From contig NZ_AAWL01000001.1 of NCBI RefSeq assembly GCF_000169155.1, positions 202,001 through 266,000 on the forward strand: a stretch of DNA of 64,000 nt. The letters are read 5' to 3'. The notes below the pieces were generated by a model, which saw only the letters and a list, made by a program, of their open reading frames with translations, searched no databases and was not told the origin of the DNA. Of this stretch, positions 52,682 through 60,083 are shown in pieces. The position numbers and the translations under genes were made by a program. The stretch is from Thermosinus carboxydivorans Nor1 (lineage in GTDB: Bacteria; Bacillota; Negativicutes; Sporomusales; Thermosinaceae). Numbering within the stretch: the first letter of the stretch is position 1; the number at the start of each line of letters is the position of its first letter.

Positions 52682-52994
52682 ACAATATAGTGTATATTGG
52701 GTAGACCTAAACCCGACCAAAGGTGGCGAAATGAATAAAGTCCGTCCTTGTGTGATACTTTCACCGACTGAAGCAAATAAGCATTTTCTGACGGTCATTT
52801 CTGCCCCTATAACAAGCACCGACTTAGGGCTACCCACGCGCTGTAAAGTTAAAGTAAAGAATGTAACAGGGTTTGTCGCTTTAGACCAAATGAGGGCATT
52901 AGATAAAACTCGCTTCTGTAATAAGGTAGGTCGCTTGAGTAATGTAGAGATACAAACAATTAAATCAATCATTAAGGAATATCTTGTGGATTAA
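52674..52994 (+). CDS. mazF: MazF-type mRNA interferase toxin
   Basis: 106 residues with YSVYWVDLNPTKGGEMNKVR and PCVILSPTEANK, then TVISAPITS and GFVALDQMRALDKTRF, which are the conserved strands and the active-site Arg and Thr region of MazF/PemK endoribonucleases. Length and motifs are complete. Paired with the preceding antitoxin. Confidence 0.94.
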   Translation: MYEQYSVYWVDLNPTKGGEMNKVRPCVILSPTEANKHFLTVISAPITSTDLGLPTRCKVKVKNVTGFVALDQMRALDKTRFCNKVGRLSNVEIQTIKSIIKEYLVD

Positions 52995-53147
52995 AATTGG
53001 TATCTATTAGGCTTCTATTAGTATAGAAGTCTATTTATTTATTGAGGGCTATTGGTGTCGTTGGGTGTTCTCTGGGTAGTCTTAAAGAACACAGATTCTT
53101 TATTTGTCCTTGAGAGCGGCAAGGAATTTGGCTTGACCTAAAAGTTC

Positions 53148-53288
53148 TCATGGCTCAACTCTAGTAATATTAGCAATTCGATCGAAGTGCTTATCAAATG
53201 AATATATCTCAGCAATTCCTCGATTTATCATTTGGCTGGCTGTAAACGCATCCGACCAATCGATAACATTGGCATCAATGATATTCAT
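53148..53288 (-). pseudogene. PIN-domain toxin with its core deleted
   Basis: 46 codons. The N terminus MNIIDANVI holds the first PIN Asp, but it runs directly into DWSDAFTASQMINRGI and YSFDKHFDRIANITRVEP, which is the C-terminal part of the family. About 80 residues with the middle acidic residues are missing. It overlaps the upstream AbrB-type antitoxin by 14 bp, the normal VapBC arrangement. The frame is kept across the deletion. The 150 bp on its far side (52995-53147) shows nothing. Confidence 0.85.
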
Positions 53289-53517
53289 TATTACGGGCCT
53301 CCATCACCTGTTTACGAATGGCCTTAAAATCCTGTTCACCGTCCACCTTAACAACACCCTTCAAAGAAGCTATCCCTCCTTGACTAACCGGAACCAGTTT
53401 AACGCCGTCTTCAAGCTGGATAATACGAACATAGCTTGCTTTGTCAATTTTATATTTTCGCCTAATCTCGCTCGGCAATGTAAGCTGACCCTTTCCCGAT
53501 ATTTTAGCAAGAAACAT
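53275..53517 (-). CDS. AbrB-type antitoxin, orphaned
   Basis: 80 residues from an ATG with AGGAGG 8 nt upstream. The AbrB/SpoVT fold is clear in MFLAKISGKGQLTLPSEIRR. Its partner PIN gene is truncated, so the antitoxin no longer has an active toxin here. Confidence 0.88.
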   Translation of the reverse strand: MFLAKISGKGQLTLPSEIRRKYKIDKASYVRIIQLEDGVKLVPVSQGGIASLKGVVKVDGEQDFKAIRKQVMEARNNEYH

Positions 53518-53654
53518 AACAGCCACCTCCTATAAGCAGTCCTGGTTTTACAAAATCTCCGCCAGAATGCCCCTGATTTTAATCGGGGGATGAATGGCGA
53601 TTTGAAAATTCTCCTGGTTATGCTATAATTTAAGCAAACCGGAGGAGATATTAA

Positions 53655-54773
53655 ATGCAAACTATAACTCTTAAAATGAAACTCCTGTCTCCCAACAAAG
53701 GTAAGCTGGAGAAAATGATCCGGATGCTGGAGATCTACCACCAGGCGTGCTCCTGGTTCCTGGCCCAGGCCGAAGCACTCAATACTGCCAGCCGGGCAGT
53801 TTTAAACCGTGAAACTTATAAGCAGGCTTCGGGATTATTCGACCTAAATCGAGGTACGCTCCAGTGCGCCATGCTTAAAGCCTTGTCTGCCAGGCGCTCC
53901 TACCTTTCCCGCAAGCAAAGGGGTAAAAAGGCCAGCCTGCCTAAGTTTGAGACAATGGTTCCGGTAATGGTGCGGCAGGACTGCTACTCTCTCCACCAGC
54001 TCCCTTCCGGGACGTGGGTTATTAAATTTCCCGTCTCTTCCGGCAGAAGCCAGATAGCCGTACCTATTGCCGCTTCTTTATATCACGTCAGAAAGCTCGT
54101 AGATTTGGCAAGAGGTTCTTGCCGCCAGGGGTCTATGGAAATCTGGCGTGATAAAGGCGGCGAATGGTACGTTTCTATATCTCTTATATATGAACCAAGT
54201 TTTAAAGAGCCAAGCGGCGTAATAGGGGTCGACTTTGGGATAGTAAAATTGGCCGTACTGTCAAGCAATATCTTTTTTGACGGTCGCCCGATAAGGTGGC
54301 GCAAAGAACATTGGGCAGAGCGGCGCAAAGCGCTACAGCAGACAGGCCGGCTTTCCCGCATGAAGAAAGAAGCTGGTCATGAGCGCAGGTGGATGCGCTA
54401 TATCAACCACTGCATTTCTAAGCGCATTGTGCAGATAGCGAAGGATGAAGGTAAAGCCATCGCGCTGGAACAGCTAACCGGTATCCGCGAGCGGGTCAGA
54501 GGTTCAAAGAAGTTCAACCGGATGCTGTCCGGCTGGAATTTCAAAGAATTGGCATCTTTTATCGAGTACAAAGCCGCCCTTGCCGGAGTGCTGGTTTTCT
54601 ACGTTGACCCCAAAGAGACTTCCAAGACTTGTCCGAAGTGCGGGAATGTTTCCCGCTACAACCGCAAAACGCAGGGTTGGTTCAAATGTATCAAATGTGG
54701 CTACCAATCCGATGCGGACAGAGTTGGTGCCTTAAACATTGCCGCCAAAGCGCTCAATGCTCTTGGGGCATGA
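53655..54773 (+). CDS. tnpB: RNA-guided endonuclease TnpB
   Basis: 372-residue TnpB. The RuvC catalytic triad is visible: Asp in GVIGVDFGIVKLAV, Glu in AIALEQLTGIRERV and Asp in YQSDADRVGALNIAAKA. A zinc ribbon (CPKCGNVSRYNRKTQGWFKC then CGY) lies between the last two. The N terminus (MQTITLKMKLLSPNKGKLEK) is typical. GGAGG lies 10 nt before the ATG. All active residues look intact. Confidence 0.95.
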   Translation: MQTITLKMKLLSPNKGKLEKMIRMLEIYHQACSWFLAQAEALNTASRAVLNRETYKQASGLFDLNRGTLQCAMLKALSARRSYLSRKQRGKKASLPKFETMVPVMVRQDCYSLHQLPSGTWVIKFPVSSGRSQIAVPIAASLYHVRKLVDLARGSCRQGSMEIWRDKGGEWYVSISLIYEPSFKEPSGVIGVDFGIVKLAVLSSNIFFDGRPIRWRKEHWAERRKALQQTGRLSRMKKEAGHERRWMRYINHCISKRIVQIAKDEGKAIALEQLTGIRERVRGSKKFNRMLSGWNFKELASFIEYKAALAGVLVFYVDPKETSKTCPKCGNVSRYNRKTQGWFKCIKCGYQSDADRVGALNIAAKALNALGA

Positions 54774-54913
54774 CCCTAGGAGAAATGGGAGTGTGGCACC
54801 CCTTAAGGCCAAGGTGATGATCCGGGTCGACCGGGGAATGCTGGCTAACCTGCGATTGGTCAATCGCCATCCCACGTTGGGATGCCCCTCAATTTATTGA
54901 GGGGAGGATGTCA
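54774..54913 (+). ncRNA. Candidate omega RNA at the tnpB 3' end
   Basis: About 130 bp after the tnpB stop with no gene, GC-rich and ending in the CCCCTCAATTTATTGAGGGG hairpin followed by GAGGATGTCAC. In TnpB systems the guide RNA covers the 3' end of tnpB and the right end, with the guide just outside. Location and structure are inferred; no alignment was made. Confidence 0.5.
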
Positions 54914-54955
54914 CTTTTATATTATTCCAATGCCGTCTTTGCTCAAGCCTGCCCT

Positions 54956-55135
54956 TCATGAGTTTTCATCCATATAGGCAACAATAGCCTTGACAAATGC
55001 CTGGATATCGCTTATACCTTCCTTATAAAAGCGGCTGAGAAACTCCGCTTCCGGTAACTTCGCCAGCTCATTGAGCTGCCGGATGTTGTCTTCGATATAA
55101 CTTATCCGGTTGCAAATAATATCCCGGTCAACCAT
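54956..55135 (-). pseudogene. HepT (DUF86) remnant with its core deleted
   Basis: 59 codons. MVDRDIICNRISYIEDNIRQ and LNELAKLPEAEFLSRF are the start of a DUF86 HEPN toxin; the frame then goes straight to YKEGISDIQAFVKAIVAYMD, the C-terminal helix. The central 70-80 residues with the RxxxxH site are absent. The reading frame is preserved. It overlaps its MNT partner upstream by 8 bp. Confidence 0.75.
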
Positions 55136-55577
55136 TAGCCTTGTATGCCTCCTTTAGTGAACGACTGTATTCAGCCATAAACATCCGGTAGTCAATATTA
55201 TAATCGAGGAAATATTTATAAGTTGCCGCCAAAAAATCGCTGGTATAAACATAATCTTTTTCGTAAACAATCTCGCCTTCGGCGACAATCCGATAACGCA
55301 GCGGCAGCGGCGCCTTGTTCATAATCACCAGATCGACATCATCACGGCCAAGGGCGCTGGAAAACGCGCCAGCCAGCTCCATTTCGCCCCGCAGATTGGG
55401 AATACCGTCAGGAAAAAAGAGCACCCCGAGGTCGATATCACTAAACCGCGTCTGATAATCGGTCCCATACGAACCGAATAAAAATACGGCGGCAATTGCT
55501 GGCCGCGCTTGGCACAGCGGCAAAATTTTTCCCCTGACCTCGCAAGCCCCGACCCGCTCTACCGAATGTCCGGCCAT
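55128..55577 (-). CDS. MntA-type nucleotidyltransferase antitoxin
   Basis: 149 residues with the nucleotidyltransferase motif FLFGSYGTDYQTRFSDIDLGV and a third acidic site in DDVDLVIM. The longer C-terminal helical part (YTSDFLAATYKYFLDYNIDY) is typical of MntA partners of DUF86 proteins. GGGAGG precedes the ATG. Its HepT partner downstream is truncated, so this antitoxin lacks its target here. Confidence 0.87.
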   Translation of the reverse strand: MAGHSVERVGACEVRGKILPLCQARPAIAAVFLFGSYGTDYQTRFSDIDLGVLFFPDGIPNLRGEMELAGAFSSALGRDDVDLVIMNKAPLPLRYRIVAEGEIVYEKDYVYTSDFLAATYKYFLDYNIDYRMFMAEYSRSLKEAYKANG

Positions 55578-55595
55578 AGCGCTCCCTCCCCCTTT

Positions 55596-55744
55596 TCAAT
55601 ACTCTCGCCACAATATCCCTTCCTCTCTCGCCTTAGCCCTCAAGAGCCAAATAAATAAATGCGCGCCGGTTGGCCGGCAAAGCTGTCGATCACTATTTTT
55701 TTGACCATAGCCAATATCCGTTCCCAAGCAACGGCCTTGCCCAT
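55596..55744 (-). pseudogene. MNT nucleotidyltransferase remnant with its core deleted
   Basis: Close relative of 49375-49701. It reads MGKAVAWERILAMVKKIVID and GQPARIYLFGS, then a stop at the point where the catalytic motif should continue; beyond it the DNA resumes with the C-terminal sequence matching the REEGILWREY region of the paralogue. The part between, with the DxD residues, is deleted. Confidence 0.83.
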
Positions 55745-55796
55745 CCCTAACCAACCTCCCGCGACTGTTTGCGTGATGACCCTCCCCTGGGCAGGC

Positions 55797-55836
55797 AAAT
55801 AAGTCAATTTTTCAAATAAGTCAAGCCTGACCCCGC
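55797..55836. repeat. Dispersed repeat E (copy E2, doubled)
   Basis: CAAATAAGTCAATTTTTCAA followed by ATAAGTCAAGCCTGACCCC. On the minus strand it supplies the last residues RGQA and the TGA stop of the MNT gene at 55821. Confidence 0.78.
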
Positions 55837-56147
55837 TCAAAGATTACTTTCCCAACCCGCTCAATATGTTCTTTCAGTGGCTGATGTTTTAAATGGGTAT
55901 AATCCACAATATCAAAAAAATACGGCAAAGGACTTTCCTCTTCCAAACGATAATGCAGCCGCGCCAATGTTGTTAAGGATATGTCCTCGCCATAAACGGC
56001 AATATCCACATCTGAACCTGGTTTGTAGTTTCCCTTGGCCCGCGAGCCGAAAATGGCCGCTTTTTTTATCTCGGGAAAGTCATCGATTATCGACACGATA
56101 TAGGCTATATCCGCATCGGTCAAACCAAAGCATTTTTTAGTCTCCAT
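55821..56147 (-). CDS. MNT-type nucleotidyltransferase antitoxin
   Basis: 108 residues with IFGSRAKGNYKPGSDVDIAV (GSx10DxD) and FFDIVDYTHL. It follows and overlaps the HEPN gene by 11 bp. GCGAGG lies upstream of the ATG. The last residues FERGQA are encoded by repeat E2, so the natural C terminus may have been replaced. Confidence 0.88.
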   Translation of the reverse strand: METKKCFGLTDADIAYIVSIIDDFPEIKKAAIFGSRAKGNYKPGSDVDIAVYGEDISLTTLARLHYRLEEESPLPYFFDIVDYTHLKHQPLKEHIERVGKVIFERGQA

Positions 56148-56550
56148 ATAACCTCGCCATCGTTTGGTATAGCCCTTTTATGACTGGATAATATTTTTCA
56201 CAAATTAACCCCTGCATTTCTTGGGCTAAGTCTTCATTATACGTATGCGCCATGAGATTGCGTTTTTCGAGAGCGTCAATCCAAGTGTGACCATCGGCGA
56301 TAAGGCCGTACTGATAGGCCGTCTGGATTGCCTGCCTGGGACTTTTTACTACAAATCCCTGGGCCTCCAGATAATCTTTCGCCGTTTTCCAAGCAAGTTC
56401 AAAGGTATATTCAAAACACTGGATCAGGCCTTGTACTTCAAACTTATTTAGCTCGCCTTTTTCCACGAATTCGGTCAGTTGGGCTACCGCTTTGGCAAAA
56501 TTCTGGTATCGCTGCTTCCAACGAATATCGGTATCATCCGAATAATACAT
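56137..56550 (-). CDS. HEPN-type toxin of an MNT/HEPN pair (HI0074-like)
   Basis: 137 residues with LIQCFEYTFELAWKTAKDYL, SPRQAIQTAYQYGLI and LEKRNLMAHTYN, where RNLMAH is the candidate R-N-x3-H site. A complete pair with 55821-56147. About 100 bp of its 5' end and upstream region is duplicated at 58937-59075. Confidence 0.86.
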   Translation of the reverse strand: MYYSDDTDIRWKQRYQNFAKAVAQLTEFVEKGELNKFEVQGLIQCFEYTFELAWKTAKDYLEAQGFVVKSPRQAIQTAYQYGLIADGHTWIDALEKRNLMAHTYNEDLAQEMQGLICEKYYPVIKGLYQTMARLYGD

Positions 56551-56592
56551 ACAGCCACCTCGCTGGCATCACTCTTTTATCTTTATTATACC

Positions 56593-56623
56593 AAAAAAGA
56601 CGGCGCTGCTCGCGCCGTCTTTT
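56593..56623. terminator. GACGGCGC hairpin upstream of the HEPN gene
   Basis: AAAAGACGGCGC and GCGCCGTCTTTT around a TGCTC loop. The same hairpin recurs at 59043-59075, with the surrounding sequence, as part of a duplication. It may end plus-strand transcripts; on the minus strand it precedes the HEPN gene. Confidence 0.75.
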
Positions 56624-56630
56624 CATATGC

Positions 56631-58203
56631 GATAGTGTCAAGACATTGTAGGATTTTTTAGAAGACATACCATCGCGGATGAGTTAACATAATATTAAGC
56701 ATAGGCAAGCGAAAGCTCCCGCAAGGCCTTATATAAGAAGTTTTTCGGCCCCTTTAATACAGGAATATTGTCATGTGTTTCACAGGTTGCTTTTGTTTTC
56801 TTTTGCCGTTCAACTTCTACAGTTTCTGCCGGGCTTGTTGTCATTATCTCAATTTTGTAATTTACTTGTTGTTGTCTTAGATATTCCTCGGCTACTGACT
56901 GACCATTTGCCTGACATACGCGTATGTATGCCATATGCTTGGCGCCTTCTCGGCTCCACCCCATCGGCCGGCTGCTCATGCGCGCCGATAATACATGACT
57001 GATATGCCCTTCTGCACTGCATTTTATCTCTTTGTAACTGTATATTCTGGTTATCCCTTCCCAGTTGCTTCGAATGTAGCCCCAGGATTGTATAATTGCC
57101 TGTTTCCGACTTGCCGTTGTCGCCCTTTTTAATAGCTTTTCAATGACTTCTTGCGCTTTTTCAAAGTTGCCAAATCGCAATGCTCCTATTAGGGTCTTGT
57201 TAAGTTCTTTGTTTCCGCCTAACGCTCGCCGAATGTACTTCATTAAGTGGAACTTATCTAGAATAAATTCTGCCTTCGGAAAAACAAGCTGAGCACACTT
57301 AATCCATGCTGCACCATCACCTATTACATAGATCTTTTCGATACGATCAAGGTCATAGCGCTTGTTTACTTCGTCCCATACTTTTTCCCAAAATTCATCT
57401 GCTTCTTTATCCATACCGCTTAGATATACCGGATTTTTTAGTGACCGTCTTCCGTCTTTTTCTTCCCAGCCCTCATGTATATAAACCAGCCGGGATTCCA
57501 ACGCCCGCCCATGCTGGCAGGCTACATGGTCTTCATCTGCTTCTATGTAGAGTCTTGGCACTACTTTACGCTCTTGTACCGGCAGCTCGGGCTCTTTGAA
57601 TTCGCGAACTGCCCGCAAGACTGTCTGCCCGCTTAATGCTACCCCGCCACATGCCGCTCCTACTTTTTCGGCGCTTTTGCGGTAAGACATTTCGGCTGCA
57701 TGCTCGATCAGTTTTGCCTTGACCGTTGGGTCTAATCGCATATGCGGCGCGTAACCTGCTTGTTCATCAACTAAATATGCGTATTGCCCTGTTTCCTTAT
57801 GTCGGTAGTAGGTTCTGGCATAGCTTACAGGCCCAAAACAGGTTACTACTTCTTTAACGTCATCTTTTCGGCAAACTACCCAGCCAGGACGAAGCGTCTT
57901 ATCTTGTTTGATCAGTTGGTCCATTTTTTCTAAAACCGCCTTGATGATTGTGCGCCCTACGTCATGTAGTTTATTTTGTAACAGCCGCTCAAAATTCTGA
58001 AAATCCATCTCATACAATAAACGCTCAAATTCTTTCTCGTCTTCTTCCAACTTCGAAAGGATAATTTCTTTGATATATCGAATAAATACTGACATGAAGA
58101 CATCACCCCTGGGTAATCTTTTTGGATTACTCATCCCGTCGAAGGATGGTGATGTCTTCTTCTTTTTTCTTCCTCAAAAATCCTACAGTAATTTTACACT
58201 AAC
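56631..58203 (-). mobile_element. ISLre2-family insertion sequence with 10-bp target duplication
   Basis: The ends GATAGTGTCAAG...TGTAGGATTTTT (left) and GTTAGTGTAAAA...TGTAGGATTTTT (right, complement) form imperfect terminal inverted repeats. The flanks TTTCATATGC at 56621-56630 and 58204-58213 are identical and make a 10-bp target duplication. The element is 1573 bp and carries one transposase gene. The insertion is recent enough for a perfect duplication. Confidence 0.88.
56695..58095 (-). CDS. ISLre2/UPF0236 family transposase
   Basis: 466 residues from an ATG at 58095. PRLYIEADEDHVACQHGR, KNPVYLSGMDKEADEFWEKV, KIYVIGDGAAWIKC and AEFILDKFHLMKYIRRALGG are the conserved core, with the probable DDE-type residues in EADEDH and GDGAAW. 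Complete, and it sits in an element with intact ends. Confidence 0.93.
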   Translation of the reverse strand: MSVFIRYIKEIILSKLEEDEKEFERLLYEMDFQNFERLLQNKLHDVGRTIIKAVLEKMDQLIKQDKTLRPGWVVCRKDDVKEVVTCFGPVSYARTYYRHKETGQYAYLVDEQAGYAPHMRLDPTVKAKLIEHAAEMSYRKSAEKVGAACGGVALSGQTVLRAVREFKEPELPVQERKVVPRLYIEADEDHVACQHGRALESRLVYIHEGWEEKDGRRSLKNPVYLSGMDKEADEFWEKVWDEVNKRYDLDRIEKIYVIGDGAAWIKCAQLVFPKAEFILDKFHLMKYIRRALGGNKELNKTLIGALRFGNFEKAQEVIEKLLKRATTASRKQAIIQSWGYIRSNWEGITRIYSYKEIKCSAEGHISHVLSARMSSRPMGWSREGAKHMAYIRVCQANGQSVAEEYLRQQQVNYKIEIMTTSPAETVEVERQKKTKATCETHDNIPVLKGPKNFLYKALRELSLAYA

Positions 58204-58216
58204 TTTCATATGCTAA

Positions 58217-58303
58217 GATCTCTTTGCGTCCCGGAACAAGGCGTTGCGGGATACCGGCTTTACCGGCGGCCTCTAGCTGCTCCGGCCCGCCGTTCAATCT
58301 GGT
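58217..58303 (-). pseudogene. Fragment of a Tm-1-like (UPF0261) protein
   Basis: The minus strand reads NGGPEQLEAAGKAGIPQRLV and then PG. GGPEQLEAAGKAGIPQ is characteristic of the C-terminal domain of Tm-1-like ATP-binding proteins. No other part of such a gene is nearby. It lies directly against the ISLre2 element. Confidence 0.55.
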
Positions 58304-58426
58304 ACCGCACATATGTCTTGCGTCAAAACGCCTGCGATTTTCGATTTTGGGCTGCAGTATGATATAATAATATTAATCAAAATATAACGGTATCTCCAAA
58401 TTATTAAACGGTAGGAGTGACGGTAA

Positions 58427-58621
58427 ATGCTGCATAAAGAAATTTTACTTAAGGAATTAGAAAATGTATCTGAACCAATCCTAGCCGAAGTATTGGATTT
58501 TATCCGTTTCCTAAAGGCAAAAACTGCCCAAGAAAAGTTTTCTTCAGCCCTGTTAAGCGAAAGTGCTTTGGCAAAAGATTGGCTACGGCAAGAGGAAGAT
58601 GACGCATGGGCCGATTTGTAA
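58427..58621 (+). CDS. DUF2281-type antitoxin
   Basis: 64 residues: LHKEILLKELENVSEPILAE then VLDFIRFLKAK and a C-terminal AKDWLRQEEDDAWADL. This short helical form is typical of DUF2281 antitoxins paired with PemK-type toxins. It overlaps the downstream toxin by 16 bp. GGTAGGAG precedes the ATG. Confidence 0.82.
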   Translation: MLHKEILLKELENVSEPILAEVLDFIRFLKAKTAQEKFSSALLSESALAKDWLRQEEDDAWADL

Positions 58622-58914
58622 AAGGTGATGTAACTCAGGCAAAACGTCGGCCTGCATTGGTAGTCGCTTCGCTTAAAGGTGATGATTTAATCCTATGTCA
58701 AATTACCAGTCAGAATGTTAGCGATGATTATGCCATAGCTTTTGCCGATCAAGACATGCGCGATGGCAAACTTAACAGAAGCAGCAATATCCGGCCAAAC
58801 CGTTTATTTACCGCTGATCATAATATTATTTTATATCGTATTGGCTCATTAACGCGTTCTAAAATGCGGGAAGTAGTCGGGCGAATTATCAACATTATAA
58901 AGTCTGAAAAGTGA
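58606..58914 (+). CDS. PemK/MazF-like toxin
   Basis: 102 residues with KRRPALVVASLKGDDLILCQ and ITSQ, SSNIRPNRLFTADHNIILYR and IGSLTRSKMREVVGRI. This is the PemK-like fold found with DUF2281 antitoxins. The usual N-terminal GDVVLVxFPFTD strand is shortened to GRFVKGDVTQAK, so a few residues may be missing at the start. Confidence 0.82.
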   Translation: MGRFVKGDVTQAKRRPALVVASLKGDDLILCQITSQNVSDDYAIAFADQDMRDGKLNRSSNIRPNRLFTADHNIILYRIGSLTRSKMREVVGRIINIIKSEK

Positions 58915-58936
58915 AATGAGCAAGGTCAGCTTGGTG

Positions 58937-59035
58937 GCCGCTTTGGCAAAATTCTGATATCGCTGCTTCCAACGAATATCGGTATCATCCGAATAATACA
59001 TACAGCCACCTCGCTGGCTTACTCTTTTATTCTTA
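58937..59035 (-). pseudogene. Duplicated 5' end of the HEPN gene
   Basis: Nearly identical to 56488-56590, covering the first 17 or so codons of the HEPN gene at 56137 (CCGCTTTGGCAAAATTCTG to CATACAGCCACC) and its upstream region. No downstream coding part follows. The adjoining terminator hairpin is duplicated too. Confidence 0.85.
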
Positions 59036-59042
59036 TTATACC

Positions 59043-59075
59043 AAAAAAGACGGCGCTGCTCGCGCCGTCTTTTTT
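59043..59075. terminator. Duplicated GACGGCGC hairpin
   Basis: Same AAAAGACGGCGC / GCGCCGTCTTTT stem as 56593-56623, here with a run of six T. It may end the plus-strand DUF2281/PemK transcript. Confidence 0.78.
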
Positions 59076-59080
59076 AATGC

Positions 59081-59150
59081 ACTTTTGATCACCCGGATAC
59101 CCGGGATTACCCGCATTACTCCGTAGCCGGCCAATGCAGCAAAGTAAGTG
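59081..59150 (+). pseudogene. Duplicated 3' end of the PIN toxin gene
   Basis: GCACTTTTGATCACCCGGAT onward to GCCGGCCAATGCAGCAAAGT closely matches 59948-60020, the C-terminal codons (TFDHHFTRIPGITRVTP) and downstream flank of the PIN gene at 59583, with an 8-bp deletion that breaks the frame. Confidence 0.8.
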
Positions 59151-59230
59151 ATATTAGCAGATTAAACTAGTTTTTTCTTATCACTGGCTCAGTACCACGG
59201 TTTCGTGCTGGCAAGTATGTATTTTACGCA

Positions 59231-59273
59231 AAAACAAGTCATTTTTTCATATAAGTCAAGCCTGACCCCTTGC
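59231..59273. repeat. Dispersed repeat E (copy E3, doubled)
   Basis: ACAAGTCATTTTTTCATATA then AGTCAAGCCTGACCCC. Similar in form to E2 and E4. It lies upstream of the AbrB/PIN pair; the gap 59151-59338 has no gene. Confidence 0.75.
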
Positions 59274-59338
59274 CTTGACGGCATTTTTTTCATTACTTTA
59301 TAATAATATGTAAGGAATTATGGTTGGAGGTAAGCAAA

Positions 59339-59611
59339 ATGGTGCCGGTAGAATATGATGCATGGGCTACTGTTACCGAAAAAGGACAAGTCACTATCCC
59401 CAAGCCAGTCCGCGACTATTTAGGTGTGCCCAATGGCGGCAAAGTCCGCTTTCGGGTAAGATATGACGGTGTCGTTGTTGTTGAAAGGCCAACGACTGCC
59501 GCCCAAGTGATCGGACGGCTACAGAAATACGCAAATACAGAAAAGATCGTTAATGCTTATGAACTGAGGGAGAACATGGAAAGTGACCGGCGTAAAGAAC
59601 TTGGTTATTGA
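59339..59611 (+). CDS. AbrB-type antitoxin (VapB-like)
   Basis: 90 residues from an ATG with TGGAGG 8 nt upstream. The AbrB fold is seen in ATVTEKGQVTIPKPVRDYLG and VRFRVRYDGVVVVERP. It overlaps the PIN gene by 29 bp. Forms a complete VapBC-type pair. Confidence 0.9.
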   Translation: MVPVEYDAWATVTEKGQVTIPKPVRDYLGVPNGGKVRFRVRYDGVVVVERPTTAAQVIGRLQKYANTEKIVNAYELRENMESDRRKELGY

Positions 59612-60002
59612 TGCCAATATCATCCTGCGGGCGGTTTTAAATGATGTCCCGGACCAGGCTAGTAAGGTCTTTAACCTCCTGCAAAGAGCCGAAGCCGGTG
59701 AGATAGTCCTTTTGGTGCCTGAGCCTGTGATTTCCGATGTTATCTATGTATTATCCGGAATGAAAGTTCCTAAGGAAGAAATAGTTGCTACCGTCAGAGA
59801 CTGGTTTAACCTGCCCGGCGTACTCCCTCTCGGCATCGAAGCCAGCGTAGTCCACACTTCCTTAGACCTTTTTGGGGGGAGGAACATTAAATGGTCAGAT
59901 GCCCTGATCGCTGCCAGGATGTTGGAATGGGGCTACACAACCATATGCACTTTTGACCACCACTTCACCCGGATACCCGGGATTACCCGCGTTACTCCAT
60001 AA
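59583..60002 (+). CDS. PIN-domain toxin (VapC-like)
   Basis: 139 residues with the PIN acidic residues in LVIDANIILRAVLND, the Glu of VPEPVISDVIYVL, the Asp in IKWSDALIAARML and the last Asp in CTFDHHFTRIPGITR. All four acidic positions are present, so RNase activity is expected. The start is a GTG with GAGGGAG 13 nt upstream. It is the intact counterpart of the truncated toxin at 53148. Confidence 0.9.
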   Translation: MTGVKNLVIDANIILRAVLNDVPDQASKVFNLLQRAEAGEIVLLVPEPVISDVIYVLSGMKVPKEEIVATVRDWFNLPGVLPLGIEASVVHTSLDLFGGRNIKWSDALIAARMLEWGYTTICTFDHHFTRIPGITRVTP

Positions 60003-60018
60003 GCCGGCCAATGCAGCA

Positions 60019-60057
60019 AAATAAGTCAATTTAAAAAACAAGTCAAGCCTGAGCCCG
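60019..60057. repeat. Dispersed repeat E (copy E4, doubled)
   Basis: AAAATAAGTCAATTTAAAAA then ACAAGTCAAGCCTGAGCCC, 17 bp after the PIN stop codon and 27 bp before the end of the GT4 gene on the opposite strand. Confidence 0.77.
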
Positions 60058-60083
60058 CCTACGCTTAACGCTAGAGCAGAAAA

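Larger units (their letters stand above)
53556..54913 (+). mobile_element. TnpB-only IS200/IS605-type element (IS1341-like)
   Basis: The left end carries a hairpin GCCCCTGATT-TTA-ATCGGGGG (about 53568-53591) and the right end a similar one, CCCCTCAATTTATTGAGGGG (54886-54905), as expected for the subterminal hairpins of IS200/IS605 elements. Only TnpB lies inside; there is no TnpA, so mobility needs a helper. Exact ends are approximate. Confidence 0.75.

Noticed and set aside
53269-53535. 88-codon plus-strand frame
   Set aside because: It is antisense to the AbrB-type antitoxin, which has a strong ribosome site and a recognised fold.
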